Shown here: positions 46,561-56,011 of the stretch, piece by piece
Layout of the letters: the number at the start of each line of letters is the position of its first letter
How positions within the stretch are numbered: position 1 is the first letter of the stretch
NCBI RefSeq assembly: GCF_014698115.1
Contig: NZ_JACJSJ010000008.1
Coordinates: 1 to 64,000 of the forward strand
Direction: 5' to 3'
DNA length: 64,000 bases
Origin: Nostoc sp. FACHB-973
GTDB lineage: Bacteria; Cyanobacteriota; Cyanobacteriia; Cyanobacteriales; Nostocaceae
Notes under the pieces: generated by a model
The model's database searches: none
What the model saw: the letters and a program-made list of their open reading frames with translations, nothing else
Told to the model about the DNA's origin: nothing
Translations under genes and position numbers: made by a program

Positions 46561-47091
46561 CTAACTTGGAAATACCAAATCTAACTGCTTTTCAAGACTT
46601 AGATGATCGTGTCTAGGAATATGACCCAAAATTCGTTGAGCGATAGTGTATGAGGACTGTTGACAAATTGCTAAACAGGCAAGCACAGCAAGAAACTCAT
46701 TAAAATCCAGGGGTTTTGTGAACAACATGTCAAACCCAACATACAGAGGACTTTGAAGTATCTTTTTATTGGCATAGCCCGTCACAGCAATGATTAGCAC
46801 CGCTTCCCCTCGCTCTCCCGCCTGAGTTCTCACTTGTTGAATCAGGGGATAGCCACCCTCTTTTGACAAGGCAATGTCACTCACGAGGACATCAGGTTGC
46901 CATTGGACAAATATTTCCAAAGCTTGCTGAGTTAAAGATGCTGTTTGCACCTCCACACCATAGGGTTGCAGCAGCAGGGCGATCGAATCGGAGAAATCGC
47001 CATTACGATCTACAACGAGTACTCGCAGCCCTTGGAGGCATTGAAGATTAGTCGGAAATCTATTATTTGGATACATCCCAGCCCCAATCAT
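46561..47091 (-). CDS. Single-domain response regulator
   Basis: 176 aa, receiver domain only: LRVLVVDRNGDF, phospho-acceptor in VLVSDIALSKEGGYPL, switch region IAVTGYAN, Lys in LFTKPLDFNEF. The tail of about 40 aa (YTIAQRILGHIPRHDHLSLEKQL) has no known output domain. It is 60 bp upstream of OCP on the same strand and shares an upstream block with the ApcA paralog. ATG 47076 is a second possible start. Confidence 0.85.
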   Translation of the reverse strand: MIGAGMYPNNRFPTNLQCLQGLRVLVVDRNGDFSDSIALLLQPYGVEVQTASLTQQALEIFVQWQPDVLVSDIALSKEGGYPLIQQVRTQAGERGEAVLIIAVTGYANKKILQSPLYVGFDMLFTKPLDFNEFLAVLACLAICQQSSYTIAQRILGHIPRHDHLSLEKQLDLVFPS

Positions 47092-47174
47092 GATTTCACA
47101 TGCAACAGTGCTAAAAACCTGGTAACTCTTGACAGGAGTTAACCGGGTGTCGGGTGACTGATGTCTTATTGATT

Positions 47175-47249
47175 TCCCTACACCATGACAGGGTGATGTT
47201 TCATTTCTAGGGTTATTTGTTTAACTACAATATAAAAATTAAGAAAAGT
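47175..47249 (-). promoter_or_regulatory. Conserved upstream block before the response regulator
   Basis: Minus-strand reading: CTTTTCTTAATTTTTAT, then GTAGTTAAACAAATAACCC, then CACCCTGTCATGGTGTAGGG. It lines up with 43915-43989 over about 75 bp. It ends 84 bp before the first ATG. Confidence 0.6.
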
Positions 47250-47332
47250 GTCAAATCTGAATTCCTTTTTTCCATCTGGTTTTTTAAACTGGCGTTTTGA
47301 GAAAGAGCTGGCGAAGCTACGTCTGCTGCTAC

Positions 47333-47370
47333 TAGAAAAAAAAGACCTCTGGTGCAAACCAGAAGTCTTT
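47333..47370 (-). terminator. Strong intrinsic terminator, minus strand
   Basis: On the minus strand AAAGACTTCTGGT pairs with ACCAGAGGTCTTT (one mismatch) around TTGC, followed by a run of eight T. It is about 370 bp past the only upstream minus gene (47739-47972). It therefore ends either a long 3' UTR or an unannotated RNA. Confidence 0.7.
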
Positions 47371-47738
47371 CCAATACTGCGTAGGTTTTGGAATTTCTTG
47401 GTTGAGGCAAGCTGTTCAATAGCCGGGGGAGAAATGGAGGCTGGCGCCCTTGTTTTTGCCTCCCCTGCTTCCCCTGCTTCCCCTGCCTCCCCTGCTTATT
47501 CGAGCAGTATTGGAAGTCTTTCCCCTTAAAAACCTTTAAAAGCGTTGTAGAATTCCTTAGCAACATCAAACGCTGATATGGTTAATTTAGTTGCTTGTCA
47601 GCCGTGAATCCAAAATTGCCAGCAAATCCAGACAGATAATCATTCTCATTGAGTAGCCAAGATGCGTAGGCGCAGCCCAACCCAGGCATCGCTAATATTT
47701 CAATATTTTTAGATATTCAATTGCGGTTCGCTTTCATT
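47371..47738. other. Intergenic region with long-range inverted repeat and STRR
   Basis: CTTTCCAATACTGC (47367-47380) can pair with GCAGTATTGGAA at 47504. The loop contains a CCCCTGCTTCCCCTGC tract. No coding gene is supported; frames here are translated repeat. Confidence 0.5.
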
Positions 47739-47972
47739 CTAAGAGAACTTTTCCCAAGATTGGGCAACTAATTGGCTCAACCAGCGACGTTGTTGCTGAT
47801 CCAACAATGGATCTTCCGCTAGCAACTGAGCGGTTAATTCTTCCAAAGATTGACCCTGAGCGCGGACAATTTTAATAACTCCAGCGATCGCACTGGCAAC
47901 TAGTTCTTCATCAATCGGCTGTTGTCGGAGAGCTACAATTTCCTGGGGGCTGTCTGGAATGGGATAATTCAT
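47739..47972 (-). CDS. Small hypothetical protein
   Basis: 77 aa: MNYPIPDSPQEIVALRQQPI then a helical body (VASAIAGVIKIVRAQGQSLEELTAQLLAEDPLLDQQQRRWLSQLVAQ). Acidic and soluble. It looks like a conserved cyanobacterial small protein, but I cannot name it. It is divergent from the flavoprotein gene at 48133. Confidence 0.7.
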   Translation of the reverse strand: MNYPIPDSPQEIVALRQQPIDEELVASAIAGVIKIVRAQGQSLEELTAQLLAEDPLLDQQQRRWLSQLVAQSWEKFS

Positions 47973-48132
47973 GGCGTGGGTTTACAGTTTTACAAAATGA
48001 ACAATAAATTTGACAAAATCTTAAAATTTCTTCACTGAATCTTTACGTAACTAATAGGGCGGAGTTTACCTTATTTTGCGCCTTGATAAAATCTGTCTTT
48101 GTGAATAGATTCATGGGAGATGTCAGGAAAAG

Positions 48133-50301
48133 ATGAAAGAAATCCTTTATTTAGAAGTTCCAACTGCGGATATCGCTGCTGTGCGTAACTGGTTGCAAAC
48201 AGATTTTCAACCGGCATATGGGGAAAAAGTGCTAACCCCGGAAGGCTTCCGTCTCAAAATCATCACCGCTACTACAACCGCTGGCGCTGCAATTTCCGAA
48301 AACTTGCCTGGAGAACTTTCTGTATTTATTTGGTCAGTGCAACGAACTACCTATCTAAAAGTGTTTCGTTGGGCAGAACAACCCTTTCCCAAAGAGAAAG
48401 AAATTCTGCAACACCTAATCAAAGAAATCAGAAGCCGTTTTCCGCATCATTATCCGGAACCGCCAGCCATCGATTTATCGGAGCAATCGATTTTTGCAGC
48501 CCTAGCCCCTCACTACCCCCTCACCGTCAAGTATTTTCAGAAAATGCCCAACGGAGAATATGACCTCAAACGCGCCTACTGGTGGGAACAGCGATGGCGC
48601 CAAGGGGTACGGAATCCGCAGCAGCCCCGGCAGGTGGTGTTTTCGAGTCAAGGTGACTGGGGAAGAGGTAGGGGAGCAGGGGGAGCAGGGGAAGCAGGGG
48701 GAGATAAGAAAATAACATCTCCCTCATCTCCTTCATCCCCCTCATCTCCCTCATCTCCCATTTACGACATCATCTACATCGGCGGCGCACTAGGCGTCAT
48801 CCATGCGGCAGTGATGGCAAAACTTGGATATAAAGTCTTGCTGCTGGAACGAATGCCCTTTGGGCGGATGAACCGGGAATGGAATATTTCCCGCGATGAG
48901 ATTCAAAGCTTACTTAACCTGGGTTTAATCACCCCCGCAGAGTTAGAAACCATCATTGCCAGAGAATACAAAGATGGATTCAATAAGTTTTTTGATGCTA
49001 ATAATCCAAGTAAACTGCGATCGCCTGTATTGCACACACCCACAGTGCTAAATTTAGGCTTAGATTCCGAAAAGTTGCTGCAACTATGTGGGCAAAAGTT
49101 GCAAGCGGCAGGCGGAGAAATTTGGGATGAAACAGAGTTTATCCGTGCAGATATAAATGAATCACAAGTTGCGATAAAAGTCAAGCATTTACCCAGTGAA
49201 ATTGAAAAACAAGTCACTGGGAGACTACTAGTAGATGCGATGGGAACAGCCTCCCCCATTGCTTGGCAATTAAATGGTGGTCGTGCCTTTGACAGCGTGT
49301 GTCCGACGGTAGGAGCGGCAATTGAGAGCGGATTTGAACCGGGGGTATGGGATTCTCAATTGGGAGACGTTCTTTACAGTCACGGGGATATTTCGCGGGG
49401 AAGACAGTTGATTTGGGAATTATTTCCCGCAGCAGGTGAAGAACTGACGATTTATTTATTTCATTACCATGAAGTCAATGCTGAAAATCCTGGTTCCTTG
49501 CTGGAGATGTACGAGGACTTTTTCACAATATTGCCAGAGTATCGCAGATGCGATATGGACAAATTGGTGTGGAAAAAGCCGACATTTGGCTATATACCGG
49601 GGCATTTTAGTGTCGGGAGTCGCGATCGCACAGTTGCCTTCGATCGCTTGATTGCCATCGGTGATGCCGCATCACTCCAATCTCCCCTGATTTTCACAGG
49701 TTTTGGTTCCTTGGTTCGTAACTTAGAGCGCTTAACAAAGCTATTGGATACCGCCCTCAAACATGACTTATTGAGTTTCCAACACTTAAACCAAATTCGC
49801 GCCTACCAAAGTAACGTTTCAGTGACTTGGCTATTTTCCAAAGGCATGATGGTACCCACAGGCAAATTTTTACCACCCCAGCGGGTTAATTCGATGCTCA
49901 ACACCTTTTTTGGGCTGTTAGCAGACGAACCTCCAGAGGTGGCAGATAATTTCATCAAAGACAGATGTGATTGGTTAACCTTTAACCGCTTAGCACTCAA
50001 AGCAGCAAAGAAAAATCCAGCCTTGCTTTTATGGATTTGGCAACTTGCTGGGCCTAAGGATTTAGTGCGATGGCTTGGCAGTTATTTTAGCTTTTCTCGC
50101 CATGCCCTGATTAGCGCTTTACTGAGTCCGTGGTTCCCACAGTTTTTGAGCCGGGTAGGTTCTTGGCTAGAACCCCGAAATCCGGCATTATGGTTGCGGC
50201 TGCTAGCGATTAATTACGCGATCGCCACAGGCAAACCGCGATCGGCTACTCAGGTAGCAAAAACTAGCCCAAAAGCCGTAATTCAGAAATTTAGTCATTA
50301 G
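48133..50301 (+). CDS. CruA/CruP-type lycopene cyclase-like flavoprotein
   Basis: 722 aa. An N-terminal region of about 170 aa precedes the FAD domain (YDIIYIGGALGVIHAAVMAKLGYKVLLLER) and the family phrase FGRMNREWNISRDEI. Later come DAMGTASPIAWQL and FDRLIAIGDAASLQSPLIFTGFGS. CruA/CruP flavoproteins act on or near carotenoid cyclisation; CruP is linked to oxidative stress in plants. I cannot decide between CruA and CruP by eye. In-frame STRR insert between the two regions (GRGRGAGGAGEAGG then [17 protein letters not shown] 48651-48760). Confidence 0.8.
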   Translation: MKEILYLEVPTADIAAVRNWLQTDFQPAYGEKVLTPEGFRLKIITATTTAGAAISENLPGELSVFIWSVQRTTYLKVFRWAEQPFPKEKEILQHLIKEIRSRFPHHYPEPPAIDLSEQSIFAALAPHYPLTVKYFQKMPNGEYDLKRAYWWEQRWRQGVRNPQQPRQVVFSSQGDWGRGRGAGGAGEAGGDKKITSPSSPSSPSSPSSPIYDIIYIGGALGVIHAAVMAKLGYKVLLLERMPFGRMNREWNISRDEIQSLLNLGLITPAELETIIAREYKDGFNKFFDANNPSKLRSPVLHTPTVLNLGLDSEKLLQLCGQKLQAAGGEIWDETEFIRADINESQVAIKVKHLPSEIEKQVTGRLLVDAMGTASPIAWQLNGGRAFDSVCPTVGAAIESGFEPGVWDSQLGDVLYSHGDISRGRQLIWELFPAAGEELTIYLFHYHEVNAENPGSLLEMYEDFFTILPEYRRCDMDKLVWKKPTFGYIPGHFSVGSRDRTVAFDRLIAIGDAASLQSPLIFTGFGSLVRNLERLTKLLDTALKHDLLSFQHLNQIRAYQSNVSVTWLFSKGMMVPTGKFLPPQRVNSMLNTFFGLLADEPPEVADNFIKDRCDWLTFNRLALKAAKKNPALLLWIWQLAGPKDLVRWLGSYFSFSRHALISALLSPWFPQFLSRVGSWLEPRNPALWLRLLAINYAIATGKPRSATQVAKTSPKAVIQKFSH

Positions 50302-50414
50302 TTATAGGGCATGGGGCATCGGGCATCGGGCATCGGGCATGGGGCATCGGGCATTGGTTATTTCTCCCCCTGCCTCCCCTGCCTCCCCTGCCTCCCCTGC
50401 TCCTCATCCCCCCA
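50302..50414. repeat. STRR-like block (GGGCATCGGGCAT / CCCCTGCCTCCCCTGC)
   Basis: A G-rich GGGCAT repeat run followed by a C-rich run fills the space between two convergent genes. It is the same G-arm/C-arm layout seen elsewhere. Confidence 0.65.
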
Positions 50415-51899
50415 CTATTTCCCCTTGGGGCGAAAATTCGGCAGTTCCACAGATGCCAATGACTTGCGCCCTTTAGGTGGACGCTGGGGATAAACTACGG
50501 GTGAGGGTGAATTGGCATCATTGGCGTTATCACCTGATAACTCTGGAGACGATTCCAACTGTGTCAATTGTGGAACTTCTGACCAGTAGTCTTCGGCTTC
50601 TTCAACAAATATCTGAGTACCAGATGAAGTAGAGGTAGTTGTAGGTGGGTTGATTTCTGCCTCCAACTGCTCCTGTTGTGGATTTTCTACTTCCTTATCA
50701 TCTTCTAGAATTGTTGCCAAAGTTTCCCAGACAGGTGCATCACCCGCATTACTATCCACATCCGTTTTCGCCGCAGGGGGTGGTGATGTTGATGCAGGTT
50801 GAGAGGTGAAAAACATTTGGATGAGACTATCTAATTGCTGATCTAAGTTTGATGACTCCGGAGGTGAAACAGTTTCTGTTGTTTCTGGGGAATTATCAAT
50901 TTCTGGAGAAGAAGCCGGTTGCGCTGGTTTTGGCGTGTCTTCTTTAACTGACCAGTTCCAAGAAGATGAGGAAGTCGGAGTGGGTTGATTTCTTTGGAAT
51001 GGAAGTGGTGGTGACGGTTCTCCCCAAGAAGTATTTGAATTATCACTCAAGGATTCTGGTTCTGCTGACCAAGGTTTAATTGGCTGTGCATTAGGAAACA
51101 AAGACCGAGCTTTTCGAGAAAATCTTCCTTGTGAAGAGGTGATGTCTTTAGGATGTTTTGCAGTATCGTCTAAGGAATCATAGCCAGGAACAGGTGTGTC
51201 TAAACATTTCTCCAGAGCCGCCTTAAATTGCAGCGTCTGGCGTTGTTGGCGCATAAGTCTAGTGCGTAACTCGCGGCAAGCGTTTTCTGATTGCAATAAC
51301 TTCTGAGACTGTTCGTTGTTATTCGTGTGTAGCAACGTACATTCCCGTTCTAGCTGGGCAAGGCGTTGTTGACTAATTTCTAGCTGTGCTTTATTAGTTT
51401 CAATAAAAACTTCCTGGCGTTGAACAGTTTGTACAGCAGTTTCTAATTCTTGAAATAGCGACTTGATCTGTTCTTGAGCAGCAGCTAATTCCTGAGTTTG
51501 TTGGTTGAGCATCGACTCACTAACGCTAGAACGCGTTTTCTGCCACTGCAAAACCTTTTCAGACTCCGTTAGGTTGTCTTTTAGCTGCTCTACTTGTTGA
51601 TATAAGTTATTGTTAGCCGCACGTAATTCTTCGTTCAATGCCAGCAGCTTCTGAAATTCCGAGTCAATAAGTGCTTGTTTGCTGCTTTCAGGCTCTGCAA
51701 CCCAGTCCTGCTGGGTAGTATCTTCCGAAAATTGTGTATCATCAGCTGGCATGAGCAGTGGCAATTTGGAAATTGCCATATTGTCATTAGGCATAACTGA
51801 GTAAAAGGGACAATTCGCCTGCTTTGATTGTGGCGAATTAGCAGAATTTAGGGATTCCATCACAGCCCCCTTATTTGAGGTGTCAGCTTCATTCATCAC
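50415..51899 (-). CDS. Coiled-coil protein with disordered tail
   Basis: 494 aa. Residues about 75-235 form a long coiled coil (FQKLLALNEELRAANNNLYQQVEQLKDNLTESEKVL). The rest is rich in Pro, Ser, Thr and Glu, with SSPSPP-like low complexity, and a basic C-terminus (YPQRPPKGRKSLASVELPNFRPKGK). Not recognised. Likely cytoplasmic and structural. Confidence 0.7.
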   Translation of the reverse strand: MMNEADTSNKGAVMESLNSANSPQSKQANCPFYSVMPNDNMAISKLPLLMPADDTQFSEDTTQQDWVAEPESSKQALIDSEFQKLLALNEELRAANNNLYQQVEQLKDNLTESEKVLQWQKTRSSVSESMLNQQTQELAAAQEQIKSLFQELETAVQTVQRQEVFIETNKAQLEISQQRLAQLERECTLLHTNNNEQSQKLLQSENACRELRTRLMRQQRQTLQFKAALEKCLDTPVPGYDSLDDTAKHPKDITSSQGRFSRKARSLFPNAQPIKPWSAEPESLSDNSNTSWGEPSPPLPFQRNQPTPTSSSSWNWSVKEDTPKPAQPASSPEIDNSPETTETVSPPESSNLDQQLDSLIQMFFTSQPASTSPPPAAKTDVDSNAGDAPVWETLATILEDDKEVENPQQEQLEAEINPPTTTSTSSGTQIFVEEAEDYWSEVPQLTQLESSPELSGDNANDANSPSPVVYPQRPPKGRKSLASVELPNFRPKGK

Positions 51900-52476
51900 T
51901 CTTGACCCACCCGCTTAAAAATATTCAGCACTGCTGGTGTTAGCATTGCCAATTAACTATGTCCGATCAGGGTTTGCTCTAGAAGCTAAGTTTAACTCTC
52001 TCTAAGCACGAGTAATTAGTCATCAATCGGTATTACCCATTTTGTATCTAGACTGATGCCGTTATAACACTATGAGGCTCTTTCCCGTCAAGGAGAGTAG
52101 AGGTTGGGGAAGTGGGAAACATCAGCCAGAGGGGTGAAACCTCATACTTAAAAAGTAAATTATCATATTGCTTGATTTAGTTTTTCGTCCAGAAAAACTG
52201 CAAAGCTGTATATTTTGTTATTTTTAATTACATCTATCTTAAGATAGATTTAAAAATGTATTTCAGCTCACACTTTTCTGTTGATTTATTTTTTAGTTAA
52301 GATTCATGCCTGTTCAATTCAATAGTAATTTTTTAATCCTGAGCGATCGCCATTTGATGTCATTGGGGGGTTGGCTAAACGTGCGCCTGCTTCTGCATAA
52401 AGGCAGGTGTTAGAACCAAAGGAAGTAGAATATTCTCCCAACTCTCCCCACAGTCCCCACTCCCCCTCACTTTCAA
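51900..52476. other. Intergenic region, nothing recognised
   Basis: About 580 bp between two minus-strand genes, AT-rich in the middle. A CCTGCTT...AAGGCAGG hairpin lies near 52387-52409. No gene seen. Confidence 0.5.
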
Positions 52477-53982
52477 TCAAGGTAGCCATCGGGGACGAAA
52501 TCCGGCTAAGGGGAGTTGTTCTGGTCTAATTTCCACGGTTGCGGCGTCGGCGATGGGCAATAGGGGCATTAACCATAGGCTGCTAGTAGCGATCGCATCT
52601 CCGTCATCAGTTTTCAAAGTGTTTGTAGATAATGATGTCGGTGGGTTTGTCTGCGGTACTACTTGGTCAAATAACAAGCCCAAACCGTCAGCAGATAAAC
52701 TCATTTGCACATTTCGCTGTTCGGGGGGGAGTAACAACAGTGGTTTTTGTTGCCCGGTTTTCAGGTCAATTGCCACTACATAAGGTTGTTCTATGTATTG
52801 TTCCTTGGATATTAGCTGTGTCAACAAGCAGTACAGGGTGGGTGAAGCGGTGTCAAATTGGCAGCTGAGAATTGAGCCTGTTGTTTTTACTAGTTGTTTC
52901 TGTAGGCCTTGGTTTGTGACTAAAAACAAATCTCGCGTGTAATCTGTATTAAATCTTACCATTGCTGCTTGAGAACCATCTTTAGAGAAAGCCTGTACTA
53001 AACCAAACTGTGGCAGAAAATCTAGGGGTTTAGTGGCATCTCCTTGCAGTGGTAAAATCGCTGCTCCCTGTCCTTGGGCAACTGCTACGGCTTTACTATC
53101 CGGGGTAATCATAAAGTCTCCCCCTGGTTGGCTTTGCAAGCGTTTCGGGGTGGGTTTTTCTCCCCCAGCGTCAATGGTTGCTGGCATCAACCATAGTCCA
53201 AAGTCGCCGGGATTAGCTTTGTTTCCCCGCTGGATGACAATAGTTTGTCCATCGGGTGATAAATCAAATTTGAGGTTTTGATAATCTTTGCTATCTAAAA
53301 TTAAGTCAACTCTGCCTGCTGGTTCTACTTCTCGTCCAGATTTACCAGAAACGCCGGTTGTCACTGTGTACAGTTGGGCTGAAAGTAAGTCTTGGTTTTT
53401 GGTGGTGCGAGCCGAAAATAAAATTTTCTCGCCATCTGGAAATGACTCAAAGTCCATTACTATCAAGTCTTTGGGGGTCAGTACCCTTTTTTGCTCTTGG
53501 GTTAAGTTGTAAAGAATTAACCTTCCTTGTTCTTCTTGCTCGGTTCCTATGTAAAGAATGACGCGATCGCGTGTGCGGAAGCTACCGACAAAAGGCTGCA
53601 TTAGTCTGTTTTTGCCTTCTTGCTGGGCAAACTTATCTTGAGCTCCCTGCAACTTTAGTTGATAATTGGTCCCGTAGGGTGCTGGTGTCAGGAGTGTGTA
53701 CACCATCCGTCGTCCTGACCAACTCACTTTCCCCGCGAGAGGCGGATCGATCGCTTTTTTCAAATTATCCTCTACGCTTTTTGTGTCCATTGGGCGGCTA
53801 AAGGTGAGGGCAAAAGATAGATCCTCTGCCCCAATTTGTTGATTTTGCCAGGTAAATTCCCGGACACGAGCAGTTACCACATCACCTTGCAATAGAATTA
53901 ACCCAATTAGCACACTCAGCAGTAGCATCAGTGCGATCGCTATCCGATCAAGTGGTTGAATAAATGCTTTTGATTTAGTCAT
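52477..53982 (-). CDS. Membrane-anchored beta-propeller-like protein with Ig-like domain
   Basis: 501 aa. N-terminal anchor (IAIALMLLLSVLIGLILLQG), then an Ig-like segment of the SbsA type (LSFALTFSRPMDTKSVEDNL, RRMVYTLLTPAPYGTNYQL). WD40/TolB-like repeats follow (FDLSPDGQTIVIQRG, FMITPDSKAVAVAQG, QAFSKDGSQAAMVRF, MSLSADGLGLLFDQ). Probably periplasmic; function unknown. Confidence 0.8.
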   Translation of the reverse strand: MTKSKAFIQPLDRIAIALMLLLSVLIGLILLQGDVVTARVREFTWQNQQIGAEDLSFALTFSRPMDTKSVEDNLKKAIDPPLAGKVSWSGRRMVYTLLTPAPYGTNYQLKLQGAQDKFAQQEGKNRLMQPFVGSFRTRDRVILYIGTEQEEQGRLILYNLTQEQKRVLTPKDLIVMDFESFPDGEKILFSARTTKNQDLLSAQLYTVTTGVSGKSGREVEPAGRVDLILDSKDYQNLKFDLSPDGQTIVIQRGNKANPGDFGLWLMPATIDAGGEKPTPKRLQSQPGGDFMITPDSKAVAVAQGQGAAILPLQGDATKPLDFLPQFGLVQAFSKDGSQAAMVRFNTDYTRDLFLVTNQGLQKQLVKTTGSILSCQFDTASPTLYCLLTQLISKEQYIEQPYVVAIDLKTGQQKPLLLLPPEQRNVQMSLSADGLGLLFDQVVPQTNPPTSLSTNTLKTDDGDAIATSSLWLMPLLPIADAATVEIRPEQLPLAGFRPRWLP

Positions 53983-54058
53983 TGGTTATTGGGCATGGGG
54001 ATGAAGGGACGCTCTTACGCGGGGGCACAAAGAAAAACAAAAGACAAATGACAAATGA

Positions 54059-54832
54059 CTAATAACTATAAGGATTCTGCGGTTGAGGAATTTTTTTAAT
54101 AGAAGTAGCGGCAATGGTAAGTTGACGTTTGCCTGAGAGATTTTCTGTGATCATTTGTCCTTCTACTTCTAGCCAAGTATCAGCAGAGTAACGCTCTTGA
54201 TTATTTGGGAGTTTGAGGGGTAATCCCACAGGATAAGCATCTGCTGCACAGCAAGTTAAGACAAATCGTGCTAAGAACAAATATTCTTTTCCCAGATCTG
54301 GCGGATGGATGACAAATCCTTGCACCTTGGCTTTTTGTCCTGTATATGAGTCTGGTTCTGGATAGACATTTAGGGTGCGTACCCAGTCTACAAGCGATCG
54401 CTCCTCTGGACGAACAGATACCCGAAAGGCTTGGGGTTTAACGCGTGTAGTTCCCAATAAATCAGCCGTCACACCTCTTTGTAGTGCTTTGTCACTAGCA
54501 AAAACTTGGGGTGTAATGATGAAACCCAAAATTGCTGCAATCAATAACAATGTACTGCCCCAACCAGGGGGAAATAAACTAATATGCTGGGTGTTTGGTA
54601 TGACATCACGGCGGCGTTGTTGCCAAAGTTCCAGCATTTTGAAGAAACCAATAATAATGAAGCTGATACCACAGACAATCACTAACCAAAAATAATTTGG
54701 ATGAATCAATAGGTTCAGCTTGTTAGTTAGCCAATATCTCAACATCAAAATACCCCAAGCTGTAATTGCTAGGGCATCCAGCCAAGGAAGTAAGAGACTT
54801 GGAATTTTAGGTTTGGGATTTTTTTTAGCCAT
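54059..54832 (-). CDS. TIGR03943-type permease-associated protein
   Basis: 257 aa. Membrane segments near residues 15-32, 42-65 and 92-112, then an extracytoplasmic domain with VLTCCAADAYPVGLPL, characteristic of this family. The partner permease is the next gene upstream at 54944. The pair is widespread; in Bacillus the equivalent (YcgQ/YcgR) is linked to zinc limitation, which I cannot test here. Confidence 0.85.
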   Translation of the reverse strand: MAKKNPKPKIPSLLLPWLDALAITAWGILMLRYWLTNKLNLLIHPNYFWLVIVCGISFIIIGFFKMLELWQQRRRDVIPNTQHISLFPPGWGSTLLLIAAILGFIITPQVFASDKALQRGVTADLLGTTRVKPQAFRVSVRPEERSLVDWVRTLNVYPEPDSYTGQKAKVQGFVIHPPDLGKEYLFLARFVLTCCAADAYPVGLPLKLPNNQERYSADTWLEVEGQMITENLSGKRQLTIAATSIKKIPQPQNPYSY

Positions 54833-54943
54833 TAGTCATTAATCATTGGGCATGGGGCATGGGGCATGGGGCATGGGGCATTGGTCATGGGGCATTGGTT
54901 TTATACAAAGGACAACTGACAAATGACAAATGACAAATAATTT

Positions 54944-55996
54944 TTAAAAGACGTGCAAGTTGAGGAAAAGTGTGAACAAAAATGTTAATTGTCCTGCTAA
55001 AGCAAATAAATAAAAGACAGTTTTTGGCTTAAAAATGGATAACATCAAGCCAACACCTTTGATGTCAATCATGGGGCCAAATACCAGAAATGCTAGCAAT
55101 GAACCACTGCTAAAAGTTGAAGCAAAAGACAGGGCAAAGAAAGAATCAACTGTAGAACAAATTGACACTACTACTGCTAATATCAGCATGACTACAATTG
55201 AACTAATAGGGCCAGCACCCAAACTGAGAATTAATTCACGGGGGGCTAGGACTTGAATAGCGGCGGCGATCGCACTTCCTAAAACCATGACTCCGCCTAA
55301 TTCCCGCAATTCTTGAATGCTGTTATCTATCACTAGACGCAGTTTATCTGCAAGGGGTTTATTGGGAGTAGAGATGATGGTAGGCGGTACTAAATTCGCA
55401 TCTATCCGCATCGGTAAACCTGCTTTTCCTCCTAAAATATAACTCCCTGATTGCAAAATATTCGGTACTGTTGATTCCTCTTGTATTTGGTAACGCTTAC
55501 CACGCCGTTTGGTTTCAGGCGGCGCAGGAGGATTAAATTTCATATACCGAGCGATCGCAGGTTGGACTATAGGATTTAAGTCCTTTTGAAAACTGAAAAC
55601 AAAGCCGATAATTGTCGCAATTGATAGAGAAAATACAACCCGTAATACTACTATTTCTGGCTGATCTCGAAAGGCTGTCCAAGTTGCCCAAATTACAACT
55701 GGGTTAATTGTTGGCGCTGCTAGCAAAAAACCAATTGCCACTGGTGTGGGTACTCCTTGAATTAGGAACCGCCGCGCTACCGGTACATTCCCGCACTCAC
55801 ACACCGGAAATAAAAAGCCGATCATACTGCCAACTAAAGCACCCAACAGCGGATTTTTGGGCATTTTTTCGACTAATTTGCGCTCATCAACGAAAAACAG
55901 CAGCAAACTGGAGAATAAAACCCCAAGAAGCAAAAAAGGCATCGCCTCGACTAGCAGACTTAAAAATAGCGTAAAACCATTGTTGAGTTGATTCAT
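54944..55996 (-). CDS. DUF318-family permease
   Basis: About 350 aa with eight or so membrane helices. Signature stretch PVCECGNVPVARRFLIQGVPTP followed by GFLLAAPTINPVVIWATW; C-terminal half FGPMIDIKGVGLMLSIF. Start at ATG 55996 (MNQLNNGFTLFLSLL); ATG 56011 adds five residues. It is transcribed ahead of the TIGR03943 gene with a gap of about 110 bp holding GGGCATG repeats. Substrate unknown (metal or small solute). Confidence 0.88.
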   Translation of the reverse strand: MNQLNNGFTLFLSLLVEAMPFLLLGVLFSSLLLFFVDERKLVEKMPKNPLLGALVGSMIGFLFPVCECGNVPVARRFLIQGVPTPVAIGFLLAAPTINPVVIWATWTAFRDQPEIVVLRVVFSLSIATIIGFVFSFQKDLNPIVQPAIARYMKFNPPAPPETKRRGKRYQIQEESTVPNILQSGSYILGGKAGLPMRIDANLVPPTIISTPNKPLADKLRLVIDNSIQELRELGGVMVLGSAIAAAIQVLAPRELILSLGAGPISSIVVMLILAVVVSICSTVDSFFALSFASTFSSGSLLAFLVFGPMIDIKGVGLMLSIFKPKTVFYLFALAGQLTFLFTLFLNLHVF

Positions 55997-56011
55997 GGGC
56001 GTCGCTGTCAA

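Noticed and set aside
47225-47569. Minus-strand 114-codon frame with QGRQGKQGKQ repeats, and the plus-strand frame over the same place
   Set aside because: Both are largely translated STRR heptamers plus the terminator hairpin; neither has a ribosome binding site.
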